DNA of 55,830 nt from NCBI GenBank assembly GCA_938020565.1, contig CALIHP010000036.1, positions 1-55,830 on the forward strand, given 5' to 3'. Shown here piece by piece: positions 1 through 8,600 of the stretch. The notes below the pieces were generated by a model. It was given only the letters and a program-made list of their open reading frames with translations. It ran no database searches and was not told the origin of the DNA. Position 1 is the stretch's first letter. Each line of letters begins with the position of its first letter. Both the position numbers and the translations under genes were made by a program. The DNA comes from an uncultured Anaerolineaceae bacterium. GTDB taxonomy: Bacteria > Chloroflexota > Anaerolineae > Anaerolineales > Anaerolineaceae.

Positions 1-3000
1 TCGATCGACGATTATTCGGTTACGATCCTGCCGAGTTCGTTTACGCTGACGCCGGCGTCGGACCCGGTTAGTCTGACGATCGTGAACCGGATTAAGCCAG
101 GGGGGATCCTGACCTTTCGGCAGGACCTGATCGATCCGGCCGGCGCCAGAATCGAAAATGATCCCCGCGAATTCAGTTACCTGATCGAAGGGCCCAACGG
201 GTACCATCATGAAATTACCATTTCAGAGCAGGCCCCGGTCACGCTCAATGAACTGACTTACGGCGAGTATCAGATCACGCGGAGCGGGCTGCCCGACGGA
301 TATGAGGCCGCCGGCGGACCGCAGGACGGGAAGATTCAGTTATCAGAGGTCGCGAAATCGATCGAGGTTGTCATGGTCAATCGATTTACGCCCGAAACGG
401 CGGATATCGTCGGGAAGTTTGAATGGATTGACGGGCCGGTGCGGCGTCCTGATCTGAAAGTCGTTTTATATCAGAACGACACGCCGCTTTTCTCAGAACC
501 GGCGACCGTTACCGAAGGGGATCTTCAATATACCTGGCGCGACGTTGCCGTAACCGACCTGCATGGGAATCCCCGCTCGTTCCGGATCGAGCTCGCGGAG
601 CCGGTTCCGGATTACGTTTCGTCTTATCCGGAACCGCTGACGATTCGAAATCAGTATTCGATTCCGGTAGACGGTGAGGCGAAAGCTGTGGTTGAATGGC
701 GCGATGGACCGGATACGCGCCCCGTCGTCGCGCTCCAGCTGACGCGGCGGGTTGGATTCGGCGGGGAGGAGGTCGTTCCCGGCGTCGATCCCGCCATTCT
801 GGATCCGGCCCTGAACGAGGTATCCTGGAGCGGGCTGGAAAGGACCTCGCTCAACGGTGAAGCGTACCGGTTCGGCGTCCGGCAGGGGATTATTGAGGAC
901 GGTACGTTTAAGCAGGCGCGTTTGAGAGATTACGATACGACTATTAACGGGCTCACGGTTACGAACCAGTATATCGTTCGCAACGATGGGATGGTTGTCG
1001 CGCAGGTCGAATGGGTGAACGGCGATCCGGAAAATCGTCCGGCCGTATTCGGGCGGCTTTACCGCCAGTTAGCCGGGCAGACCGAAGCGCGCGTTGCTCC
1101 CGATACGACGATCGCGCGGTTTTCCAAGACCGATGGGAAAATTACCTGGAACGGGCTGGAAATGACGACGATTCAGGGAGAACCGTATATCTTCTCGGTC
1201 CGACAGGTGAATCTGGCTGGCGACGATTTTACGCCGCTGAATTATACGAAGAGCGAAACCGGGCTGACGGTTACGAATTCCTACGTTCCGCCGGCGAACG
1301 GGAGCGCGAAAGCGTCGGTGCTTTGGGTTGACGGCCCGGAGGAAAAGCCGGAAATCAGCCTGCAATTGATGCGCAGCGCGGCGGGGCGCGAAGCGGAACC
1401 GGTCCCCGATCAGGACGTAATCACGCTTCCCAATGGCCAGACCGACGGCGATTGGAGCGGTCTCGAAGAGACGGATCTCGATGGGAAGCCCTATACGTTT
1501 TCCGTCCAGGTTGGGCAGACGGAAAACGGAAGGTTTGTTTCCCGGGATCCCTACGCTTACGCCGTTTCAGTCGACGGACTGAACGTTACAAATACGTTTA
1601 TCGTGACGACCGACGCGTCCGCGAAGGCAGTTATTGACTGGACAAATGGATCGCCCGCGAACCGTCCGACGATCTATCTCAGGCTTTACCGGCAGTCGGC
1701 GGACGGTGATCGTGAACCGGTTCCGGGCGTTGGCCCTGTGAAAGTTGAAAACGGCGCGCCGACCGCTTCCTGGGAAAATCTGGAACGGACGGACCGTCTT
1801 GGGAACCCATATACGTTCAGCGTCGAACCGGTCGCTTCCAACGGGAGATCGCTCCGGCTTGACGATTACGAAACGACGGCGGATGGTCTGACCGTGACGA
1901 ATCGGTACGTTATTCCGACGAATGGCGAAATTCAGGCAGAGATCATCTGGAATGGCGGGCTCCGGGGAGAACGTCCAACCGTCTGGCTCAAGCCGCAGCG
2001 CGCGATCGAAGGCGGCGAATCGCAGGATATTCCAGGCACCGAACCGATCGAAATTTCGCCTGATATGACGCAGGCCGCCTGGTATGGACTGGAACGAACG
2101 GATCTTGCCGGAAGCGCCTATAATTTTACGGTTATCGAGGGCCAGCTTCGCGACGGCGTTTTCGTTCCGGAAAATCCCGCTGGGTACGAGCGGTCGGAAA
2201 TGGGAGCGGTTGTTACTAATACGTATATCGTTCCGAGAAATGGAAGCGCGACGGCGACGGTTCTCTGGGAAAACGGCCCGAAGGATTCCCGTCCGGAGGT
2301 TCACCTGAAGCTGAACCGTCGTATCGAAGGCGCTTCCGTCGAGGAAGTCCCGGAAGCGCCGATCCAGACCGTTCAGAACGGCGCGGAGACGGCTCTTTGG
2401 ACCGGGTTAGAGGTTACGACGATTGACGGCGATCCGTATATTTTCTCGGTTTCCGTCGTCAACTCTGACGGGGAGCCGTCGGATCCGGAAAATTATTCGG
2501 CGCTGGTCAATGGGATGACGGTTGTCAATCGATACGTGATTCCGACGACCGCGGAGGCGACCGCCTCGATCGAGTGGATGAACGGGGCGCTCGTCCCGCG
2601 TCCGTCATTCCAGTTAGCGCTCGTTCGTTCGGTTATGGGCGGGGAAGCGGAACCGGTTCCGAATACGCCGCGCCGCATGGTCGAAAATGACATGACGACG
2701 GTCCATTGGAGCGGGCTGGAGGTCGGCGACCTGAACGGGAACCCCTATCAGTTCTCGGTCCGGATCGTCAATAATCAGAACGAAGAAACGACGATCCCGG
2801 ATTATTCGAGTCTGATCGACGGGCTGATCGTTCGCAATGTCTTTATTGTTCCGACGGACGCCTCCGCAACCGCGCGGGTCAACTGGATCGACGGCCCGAA
2901 GAATAACCGGCCGCCGATCTGGCTCAGTCTTTTCCGCAGGAGCGATCCGGACGCGATCCCCGAGGCTGTTCCCAATGCACAGATTTTAGCCGTTCCCGCG

Positions 3001-4707
3001 GGAGAGAGCGGCGTAACCTGGCAGAATCTGGACGCGACCGATCTCGACGGCCGGCCTTACGAATTCAGTGTGCGTCTCGTTGACGCGGCCGGCGAGATCT
3101 TTTTCCTCGCCAACTATGAAAAGATCGAAGACGGAATGACGATTACGAACCGTTATATTATTCCGCGCTACGCCAGCGCACAGGCAACGCTGAGCTGGGT
3201 TGACGGCGACGAATCGCATCGTCCGGATACCTGGCTGCGGCTGATGCGCAGCACGATGGGAGGGGCGCCGAGTCCAGTTCCTGACGCGCCGATTGTCAAC
3301 ATGATCCATGGCATGACGACCGCGTCCTGGGAAAACCTGGAAGCGACCGACGCTGAGGCAAATACGTATACTTTCAGCGTCATGGAAACGGACGAAACCG
3401 GGAAGAGCGCGGCGCCGCAGGATTACCGGAAGATTGAAAATGGAATGTCGGTCGTCAATACGTATCAGGTTCCGTTTGACTACGACGCCGAGGGCCGTGT
3501 TGTCTGGCAGGGGGGAACGATCCTGCGCCCGACCGTTTACCTGAAGCTTTTCCGGAAATTAGGCGAAAACGGCGTCGTTGAGGCGGTCCCGGACGCGGCC
3601 GTAAAGGCGCTCGCGAATGGCATGACGGTTGTAAAATGGACCGAGCTGCCGCGGACGGATATTACGGGAACGCCTTATTTCTACAGCGTCCGTCCGGTCA
3701 ACGAGCAGGGCGGGGACCTCGTCCTCGACCGCTACGTGACGGCGGTCGATGGGCTGACCGTGACGAATACGTTCGTCGTACCGAGGACAGGAACGGCGCG
3801 CGGAACGGTACAGTGGAAGGGCGGCCCGAAGGATAATCGCCCGACCGTCCGTCTCAAGCTTCAGCGGCAGATCGATATCGGCTATCCTGAGGACGTTCCA
3901 GGCGCGGAAATTAAGGTGCTTCCGAATGGTACAACGTCGGTCGAATGGACCGATCTGGAGGAAACCGATATTTACGGAAACGAGTATTTATTTACGATTC
4001 AGATCGTTGATGAAGCCGGCGAGCCGACGAACGCGCCCGGCTACCTGAAGAAGCTCAGCGGTCAGGTCGTTATCAATACCTACATTATCCCGACCGATGG
4101 GGTTGTCGACGCGACGAAAGTCTGGGTCGACGGGCCGGAAGACGATCGCCCGACGACCTGGTTCCGGGTTTACCGGCGGATAGGCGATGAAGCCGAGATC
4201 CTGATCCCCGGATCGACGATTGTCGAGCTTCCGGGCGGCGTGACAACAGCGCATTGGGACGGACTGGAATCGACCGATATCAACGGCGTTCCTTACCAGT
4301 TTTCTGTTCGCGAGGTGGATAGTCTGGGGCGTGACGCCGTGCCGGTGAACTATGTGAAGAGCGAAAACGGGCTCAGTGTGACTAATACATACATGATCCC
4401 GATGAATGGCGCGGCGGTTGCCGAGATTGAATGGGTCGACGCGCCGGCGGACGTTCCAGCGGTCTGGTTCAAGCTTTTCCGGAACGTCGAGGGCGGGCCG
4501 ATCGAGGAAGTCCCGGACGCGATCCTGAAGCAGCTGAACGGATCGGTCAGAAGCGTTGCCTGGGCGAATCTGGAATTAACCGACCGCAAGGGCGCTCATT
4601 ATATCTTCTCAGTTCAGGAGGTCAACGCATACGGGCTGGATTTCGTCCCGGAGGGATACGAGAAAGAGGAAAACGGGCTGACAGTCGTCAATCGCTATAT
4701 CCAGTAG
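1..4707 (+). CDS. Giant CnaB-like repeat surface protein (5' partial)
   Basis: This reading frame is open to base 1, so the gene starts upstream; the GTG at 82 is internal, because codons before it already encode the end of a repeat. The visible part has one prealbumin-like domain of a different type (about residues 28-130 from the window edge), then 14 repeats of roughly 100 residues. Each repeat has a W-V-D-G-P-like strand, an RP..L.L.R strand, a W.GLE.TD..G.PY.FSV block and a terminal TNTY/VNRY motif, which matches the Cna B-type fold of Gram-positive adhesins and pilins. Such domains form rigid stalks and often carry Lys-Asn isopeptide bonds; here most lack the Lys and the Glu (see findings). 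The protein ends at VVNRYIQ with no LPXTG motif, hydrophobic tail or basic anchor. It is probably an extracellular stalk or adhesin (inference); how it is held at the surface is not visible. A strong bidirectional terminator follows. Confidence 0.85.
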   Translation, partial: SIDDYSVTILPSSFTLTPASDPVSLTIVNRIKPGGILTFRQDLIDPAGARIENDPREFSYLIEGPNGYHHEITISEQAPVTLNELTYGEYQITRSGLPDGYEAAGGPQDGKIQLSEVAKSIEVVMVNRFTPETADIVGKFEWIDGPVRRPDLKVVLYQNDTPLFSEPATVTEGDLQYTWRDVAVTDLHGNPRSFRIELAEPVPDYVSSYPEPLTIRNQYSIPVDGEAKAVVEWRDGPDTRPVVALQLTRRVGFGGEEVVPGVDPAILDPALNEVSWSGLERTSLNGEAYRFGVRQGIIEDGTFKQARLRDYDTTINGLTVTNQYIVRNDGMVVAQVEWVNGDPENRPAVFGRLYRQLAGQTEARVAPDTTIARFSKTDGKITWNGLEMTTIQGEPYIFSVRQVNLAGDDFTPLNYTKSETGLTVTNSYVPPANGSAKASVLWVDGPEEKPEISLQLMRSAAGREAEPVPDQDVITLPNGQTDGDWSGLEETDLDGKPYTFSVQVGQTENGRFVSRDPYAYAVSVDGLNVTNTFIVTTDASAKAVIDWTNGSPANRPTIYLRLYRQSADGDREPVPGVGPVKVENGAPTASWENLERTDRLGNPYTFSVEPVASNGRSLRLDDYETTADGLTVTNRYVIPTNGEIQAEIIWNGGLRGERPTVWLKPQRAIEGGESQDIPGTEPIEISPDMTQAAWYGLERTDLAGSAYNFTVIEGQLRDGVFVPENPAGYERSEMGAVVTNTYIVPRNGSATATVLWENGPKDSRPEVHLKLNRRIEGASVEEVPEAPIQTVQNGAETALWTGLEVTTIDGDPYIFSVSVVNSDGEPSDPENYSALVNGMTVVNRYVIPTTAEATASIEWMNGALVPRPSFQLALVRSVMGGEAEPVPNTPRRMVENDMTTVHWSGLEVGDLNGNPYQFSVRIVNNQNEETTIPDYSSLIDGLIVRNVFIVPTDASATARVNWIDGPKNNRPPIWLSLFRRSDPDAIPEAVPNAQILAVPAGESGVTWQNLDATDLDGRPYEFSVRLVDAAGEIFFLANYEKIEDGMTITNRYIIPRYASAQATLSWVDGDESHRPDTWLRLMRSTMGGAPSPVPDAPIVNMIHGMTTASWENLEATDAEANTYTFSVMETDETGKSAAPQDYRKIENGMSVVNTYQVPFDYDAEGRVVWQGGTILRPTVYLKLFRKLGENGVVEAVPDAAVKALANGMTVVKWTELPRTDITGTPYFYSVRPVNEQGGDLVLDRYVTAVDGLTVTNTFVVPRTGTARGTVQWKGGPKDNRPTVRLKLQRQIDIGYPEDVPGAEIKVLPNGTTSVEWTDLEETDIYGNEYLFTIQIVDEAGEPTNAPGYLKKLSGQVVINTYIIPTDGVVDATKVWVDGPEDDRPTTWFRVYRRIGDEAEILIPGSTIVELPGGVTTAHWDGLESTDINGVPYQFSVREVDSLGRDAVPVNYVKSENGLSVTNTYMIPMNGAAVAEIEWVDAPADVPAVWFKLFRNVEGGPIEEVPDAILKQLNGSVRSVAWANLELTDRKGAHYIFSVQEVNAYGLDFVPEGYEKEENGLTVVNRYIQ

Positions 4708-4724
4708 ACGAGAAGAACGAATCT

Positions 4725-4769
4725 GATAAAGAAAAGCCGCGGGAAACGCTCCCGCGGCTTTTCTTTATC
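4725..4769. terminator. Bidirectional Rho-independent terminator
   Basis: A perfect 19-bp inverted repeat (gataaagaaaagccgcggg at 4725-4743, complement at 4751-4769) encloses a 7-base loop. It has T-rich flanks on both strands and lies between two convergent genes, so it can end both transcripts. Confidence 0.9.
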
Positions 4770-4789
4770 AGGTTTTATGCTGGTTTTTC

Positions 4790-6511
4790 TTACTCAATCG
4801 TCCATTTTTCCCAGCGTTCGTATCCGGTCAGCGATACCGGTGCCTTGATATTCGGTTTCCGGAGGAACGGTCCGCCGTAATAATACGTCGGCGTGATGAT
4901 CGCCGCTTCGTTGATCAGGATTTCGTCCGAGCGCGTATACAGCTCCACGCGTTTTCCCGGGTCGAGCTCCCTCGCTGCCGCCAAAACGACTTCTTCGTAT
5001 TCACGGTAGAGCGGGTCATCCCTTTCAACGCAGCCAACGCTTGGCCAGTCGGTTACGGCCTGATACGACGCGCCGCAGAGAAAAACGTCTTTCGTAAAGT
5101 TATTGGCGTCCATGTAATCCTGGACCCAGGTCGCGCGGTAGACGTTTGAAGTTCCGTCTTCGCGTTCTACCTTATAAACCTTCCATTCGCTGTTTTTCAG
5201 CTCCACGTTGATCCCCAGCGAATCGGACCACATGTACTGGATCAGTTCCATATACATTTTCCGGCTTTCGCTCGTGTTATACGCGACGGTAACGGTGATA
5301 TCCCCGGGCGTAATTCCCCTCTCAGCGCAATAATCGGCGATCAGCTCCCGGGCTTTTTCGGTATTGAAGCTTGCGCCGAAGTCAGGATCGTCGCTGACCG
5401 GCGCGCCGGTTACGCCTGGATGAATAAACGCTTTGGCGGGCATCCCGGCTTTCAGCGTCGTCACGACCGCGTCGCGGTCGATCGCGTAGGCTAACGCTTT
5501 CCGAACGCGGATGTCATTGGTCGGGGGCAGGTTCGGATTGAAAATCAGGAATTCCGTTCCGACGTCGCCATTCAGGTCGACGACTTCGGCGGAAAGGACC
5601 GGATCGGTTATGATTCGATCGTAATCCGCGGCAGTGATTCCTGCGTTATCCATGTTCCCGGCTTCATACTCGGACAATCCGGCGGACGAGTCCATGATAT
5701 GGATCGTAACGCCGGCGATGGACGGTGCTGGGATTTCTTCCGTCCCAGGCCAGAAGGGGTTCGCGAGAAGGGTCAGATGCGAATCGTGGACCCATTCTTT
5801 GAGCGTGAACGGGCCGTAACCCTGATACGTTTCGCTTTCGGTCCAGCGTTCCGCGACCCCCTCGGTGCAGGCGTCTCCTTCAATGACCCATCTGGGCATG
5901 GCATGCAGCATCCACATCGAAATAATATTCTGGTTGAAGACGCCGGGTTCGACGAACGTATATTCGATCGTAAAGTCGTCGATAACTTTGACGCCGACGG
6001 CTGCGAAGTCGGGTTCCTTGCCCTCCTCCGGCGTGTTGAACGCTTCGGCGCCTTCGATTGCGTAAGCGACGTAGGCGTAGTCCGACGCGGTTTCCGCGCG
6101 GAGCGTCCGTTCGGCGCCGTACGCGAAGTCCGAGGCGGTTACAATCCGAACCTTCCCATCGCAGTCAAGCGCCTCTTCGACGGCGTCGGTTTCCGCGTTG
6201 TAGCGGACCCAGGGAACGCCCTGCCGGATTTTAAACGTGTAAACGCGGCCGTCGGCGGAAATCTCGAACGATTCGGCCATCCCGTTTTCAATGGCTCCGC
6301 TGACTTCGTTCTGCCGCAGGAGCCCGACGGTCATCTCATCCGCAAGCTGGATCCCAATCTGATCGCCGACGAGCGCCTGATCGATGGATGGAATATCGCC
6401 TGACTGGAAGAAGGTCCGATAAAATTTGCCTTGCTGCGCCGAGACGGGTGCGGCGATGATTAAGATCGCCAGGATGCAGCTGATAACCATTGATTTATAA
6501 AACGTCTTCAT
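4790..6511 (-). CDS. ABC transporter substrate-binding protein, peptide/oligopeptide type (family 5)
   Basis: A secreted or tethered solute receptor of the DppA/OppA type (SBP_bac_5). The 573 residues match the family's usual 500-600. Residues 1-25 form a signal peptide (basic start, hydrophobic core, PVSA-QQ cleavage site). Family-typical stretches follow, including the early ESFEIS..GRVYTFKIRQGVPW block and the later NDIRVRKALAYAIDRDAVV block. The ATG has a near-perfect upstream GGAGGTGA. No permease or ATPase gene lies next to it, so partner and substrate cannot be read from context; peptides or sugars are both possible in this family. A -10-like box sits about 95 bases upstream. Confidence 0.88.
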   Translation of the reverse strand: MKTFYKSMVISCILAILIIAAPVSAQQGKFYRTFFQSGDIPSIDQALVGDQIGIQLADEMTVGLLRQNEVSGAIENGMAESFEISADGRVYTFKIRQGVPWVRYNAETDAVEEALDCDGKVRIVTASDFAYGAERTLRAETASDYAYVAYAIEGAEAFNTPEEGKEPDFAAVGVKVIDDFTIEYTFVEPGVFNQNIISMWMLHAMPRWVIEGDACTEGVAERWTESETYQGYGPFTLKEWVHDSHLTLLANPFWPGTEEIPAPSIAGVTIHIMDSSAGLSEYEAGNMDNAGITAADYDRIITDPVLSAEVVDLNGDVGTEFLIFNPNLPPTNDIRVRKALAYAIDRDAVVTTLKAGMPAKAFIHPGVTGAPVSDDPDFGASFNTEKARELIADYCAERGITPGDITVTVAYNTSESRKMYMELIQYMWSDSLGINVELKNSEWKVYKVEREDGTSNVYRATWVQDYMDANNFTKDVFLCGASYQAVTDWPSVGCVERDDPLYREYEEVVLAAARELDPGKRVELYTRSDEILINEAAIITPTYYYGGPFLRKPNIKAPVSLTGYERWEKWTIE

Positions 6512-6606
6512 TTTTCACCTCCAGAGAAAAATATACAATACGACTGTGGATCAAAAGATAGGTAGAACTGGTTCGATCTAAGCCTGACGCTTTCGGAAAC
6601 AACGTA

Positions 6607-6615
6607 CTTATATCA
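6607..6615 (-). promoter_or_regulatory. Extended -10 promoter for the substrate-binding protein
   Basis: The minus strand reads TGA-TATAAG, an extended -10 element, about 95 bases before the ATG at 6511. No convincing -35 is present. The resulting leader would be roughly 90 nt. Confidence 0.45.
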
Positions 6616-6683
6616 TACCGTATCTGGTCCGAAAAAAGAGAATTCGATGATGAAATCGCGAATTCGTTCCGTTTCGTTCCAAA

Positions 6684-6725
6684 TAAAAAAAGACGCTTCA
6701 GCGGTTTTTACCCTGAAGCGGTCTT
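6684..6725 (-). terminator. Terminator after the secreted paralog trio
   Basis: The minus strand has a GACCGCTTCAG / CTGAAGCGTC stem with one bulge, followed by seven T residues. It lies 48 bases beyond the stop of the last of the three tandem paralogs. Confidence 0.75.
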
Positions 6726-6772
6726 CCTGATCCGGGGCGGATCGGCGCGGTTTGAAAATTCGAACCCGCGGA

Positions 6773-7285
6773 TTATTCTCCGATTTCCCAGGTTACCAGA
6801 TTCGCCAGGTACGGGTTAACTCCGTAGTAAACGCGAAGCGGGAGCGGACCTTCATATTCAAAGCAGGCGTTTCCCTGGACGGCCTCGCCGGGAAGGACCA
6901 GCAGGTCAAAGAGCCGAGGACAGTCGTACTCGTATTCCAGCAGCGTTCCGTCTCCGTTTCGCACCCTCAGGTTACTGTAATCGAATTCAACCGGTTCATC
7001 CGTTGTGTTAGTCAGCTTCACTGATAACCGCAGGATTGAATCGCGGCTGACGAAAGCCTCGGTCAGCTGCATGTAACCGACGGTGGTGGGGACGATCTCG
7101 TGCATGTGATGAATCAGGGTGGGGTCGACGGTCGCTTCTGTCCCGCTCAGCGTGAGTAATAATTTCTCCGTCAGTTTTTCCAGCTCCGCGACTCTCGGTT
7201 CCAGTTCGCCGCCGCTTTGCGCGGAAGCGGGGAGCGCGGATAGCGTCAGGACTACGATACAGATGAGCCAAAAAATCTTTTTCAT
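6773..7285 (-). CDS. Secreted coiled-coil/beta-domain protein, paralog 3 of a tandem trio
   Basis: Function unknown. The 170-residue protein has a signal peptide (residues 1-22, cleavage near ASAQ), a short leucine-heptad coiled coil (ELEPRVAELEKLTEKLLLTL), the conserved IHHMHEIVPTT segment, and a C-terminal beta-rich domain. That domain has the pattern of DUF4352-like immunoglobulin folds: a strand with LTNTTDEPVEF, a residue block on the polar side of the sequence, then PGE...G..CFEYEG. The two genes just upstream on the same strand encode the same architecture (MHE motif, NTT motif, PGGE/PGEE turn), so this is a gene family expanded by tandem duplication. An AGGAGA site precedes the ATG. 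It probably acts outside the membrane (inference). Confidence 0.8.
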   Translation of the reverse strand: MKKIFWLICIVVLTLSALPASAQSGGELEPRVAELEKLTEKLLLTLSGTEATVDPTLIHHMHEIVPTTVGYMQLTEAFVSRDSILRLSVKLTNTTDEPVEFDYSNLRVRNGDGTLLEYEYDCPRLFDLLVLPGEAVQGNACFEYEGPLPLRVYYGVNPYLANLVTWEIGE

Positions 7286-7311
7286 TTCTGTTCTCCTGTT
7301 GATTCGCGGCG

Positions 7312-7854
7312 TTACTCGTTGAGTTCCCAGGCGACAACATCGCCAAGGTACCGACTGATTTCGTAGGAAATTCGATAGGGCGCGGCTCCCGAATACTCGA
7401 AGAAGACGTCCCCCGTCAGCTCTCCTCCCGGTTCGATGCTGCCGTCCATCGGATTGTCATAGTTGGAAACGGAATCCAGGATCCAGCCGTCGGCGGAACG
7501 GGCGAAGAAATCGTAGTCATTAATCGAAACTTCTTCCTCTGTCGTATTGACATACCTGAACGTCAGGACGAGGTTCATTTCTTTCGTGACCTTCGCGCGC
7601 AGGAGCGTGAATTCGCCTGCGGACGTAGCGACGGGTTCGTTCATGCTATGCAACAGGGCGGGGTCGATCGCGGCTTCTTCCGGCGCGGAAAGCGTACCGT
7701 CGGCGACGAGAATGTCGATCTCCTTCTGGATCTGACGGATTTCGTTCTCAAGTTCAGCGATGCGGACGGATAAATCGTCGGTTTGCGCCGCGGCGCGGCC
7801 AGCGACCCCGATCAGCAGCGCGCAGCAGAGGATCAGTGTAAGCGCTTTTTTCAT
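7312..7854 (-). CDS. Secreted coiled-coil/beta-domain protein, paralog 2 of a tandem trio
   Basis: Function unknown. The start at 7854 is preferred over the in-frame ATG at 7872: AAGGAG lies 9 bases before it and it gives the same MKKAL-type signal peptide as the paralogs. The mature protein has a heptad coiled coil (about residues 30-52), the LHSMNEPVATS segment matching MHEIV in the sisters, and a C-terminal beta domain with FRYVNTTEEEVSI and PGGELTGDVFFEYSG. It ends DVVAWELNE, closely matching the VTWEIGE and VVWELTK ends of the paralogs. Only 26 bases separate its stop from the next gene start, so the trio is probably one transcript. Confidence 0.8.
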   Translation of the reverse strand: MKKALTLILCCALLIGVAGRAAAQTDDLSVRIAELENEIRQIQKEIDILVADGTLSAPEEAAIDPALLHSMNEPVATSAGEFTLLRAKVTKEMNLVLTFRYVNTTEEEVSINDYDFFARSADGWILDSVSNYDNPMDGSIEPGGELTGDVFFEYSGAAPYRISYEISRYLGDVVAWELNE

Positions 7855-7891
7855 CGTAAAAATCTCCTTCATGATTTCGGACTTTTCCTCA

Positions 7892-8410
7892 TTATTTCGT
7901 CAATTCCCAAACGACAGCGTCGGAAGGTTTGTACGTGACCCGGATCGGGGCGTCGCCCGAAAACGCGAAGCACAGGTTGCCCGAAAGCTCTTCGCCGGGG
8001 AAAACGGTTCCCCGAAACGGTTTTGCGCAGGCGGCCTCTGGAAGCAGCTGGATGCCTTCCGAATTCTCTACGCTGAAATCGGAGGTGATGATTTCGACGG
8101 AGGCTCCGGTCGTATTCTTCATTGAAAACTCGATTCTCAAAATTCCAGATTCGACCGTTGCCCGGTTCAACGTGAATTCGCCGTTCCCGGTAGAAACGAC
8201 TTCGTGCATGCGATGAATTTCTGGTTCGGCGCTATGTTCCGCTTCCCCGGCGGGAGCTCCGGTCCGTTCGCTGAGTTGAAGCCGAAGCGTCTTTACCGCC
8301 TGCTCCAGCCGGATAACGCGCGTTTCCAGATCGTCTGCGTTGGACTGCGCCGCCGCGGGAATCGTCAGCGCGAGCATCAAAATCAACACAAAAAAGATGA
8401 GTCTCTTCAT
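7892..8410 (-). CDS. Secreted coiled-coil/beta-domain protein, paralog 1 of a tandem trio
   Basis: Function unknown. It is first in the trio: 172 residues, signal peptide at 1-21 (cleavage after PAAAQ), coiled coil (TRVIRLEQAVKTLRLQL), the IHRMHEVVSTGNGEF segment, then a beta domain with FSMKNTTGASVEI and PGEELSGNLCFAFSG. The two cysteines flanking the PGEE turn (ACAKPF, NLCF) are also present in paralog 3 (CPRL, NACF) but not in paralog 2, which suggests an optional disulfide. AAGGAG precedes the ATG by 8 bases and a TATAAT box lies 40 bases upstream. Confidence 0.8.
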   Translation of the reverse strand: MKRLIFFVLILMLALTIPAAAQSNADDLETRVIRLEQAVKTLRLQLSERTGAPAGEAEHSAEPEIHRMHEVVSTGNGEFTLNRATVESGILRIEFSMKNTTGASVEIITSDFSVENSEGIQLLPEAACAKPFRGTVFPGEELSGNLCFAFSGDAPIRVTYKPSDAVVWELTK

Positions 8411-8451
8411 ATCTAAACTCCTTATGCGGGGGGTATTGCTTTTCTATGCTC

Positions 8452-8457
8452 ATTATA
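8452..8457 (-). promoter_or_regulatory. -10 box of the paralog-trio operon
   Basis: Minus-strand TATAAT lies 41 bases before the first ATG of the trio. No good -35 is present at the usual distance. Confidence 0.45.
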
Positions 8458-8502
8458 CTGGAAAGACCGGCTTTTTGCGAAGCGTAAAAGGTCGGAAAAT
8501 AA

Positions 8503-8583
8503 AAAGAGGAAAAGAAAGCCGATCCTGCGGCGACCTCCAGTCGTTAGACTTTTGGTCCAGCCTGGTACATACTTTTCCTCTTT
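8503..8583. other. Possible structured RNA: inverted repeat with internal hairpins
   Basis: A perfect 12-bp inverted repeat (aaagaggaaaag at 8503-8514, complement at 8572-8583) brackets 57 bases that contain no ORF. Read on the minus strand, the interior holds AGUC-UAAC-GACU (a tetraloop hairpin), flanked by GACC and GGUC that can pair. A GCCG...CGGC hairpin is also present, and the right arm runs into a T-rich tract (CTCTTTTTATTTT). This fits a small terminated RNA, a 3' UTR structure of the upstream gene, or a leader. It did not match SRP, 6S or tRNA consensus by eye. Confidence 0.35.
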
Positions 8584-8600
8584 AAGAATTTCGGCTGATT

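Noticed and set aside
82..84. GTG at 82 as the start of the repeat protein
   Set aside because: The frame is open to base 1 and the upstream codons encode the end of a repeat-like domain, so the true start lies outside the window.
1567..2304. Minus-strand ORF opposite the CnaB repeats
   Set aside because: Arginine-rich shadow with no start site; the repeats on the plus strand explain the openness.
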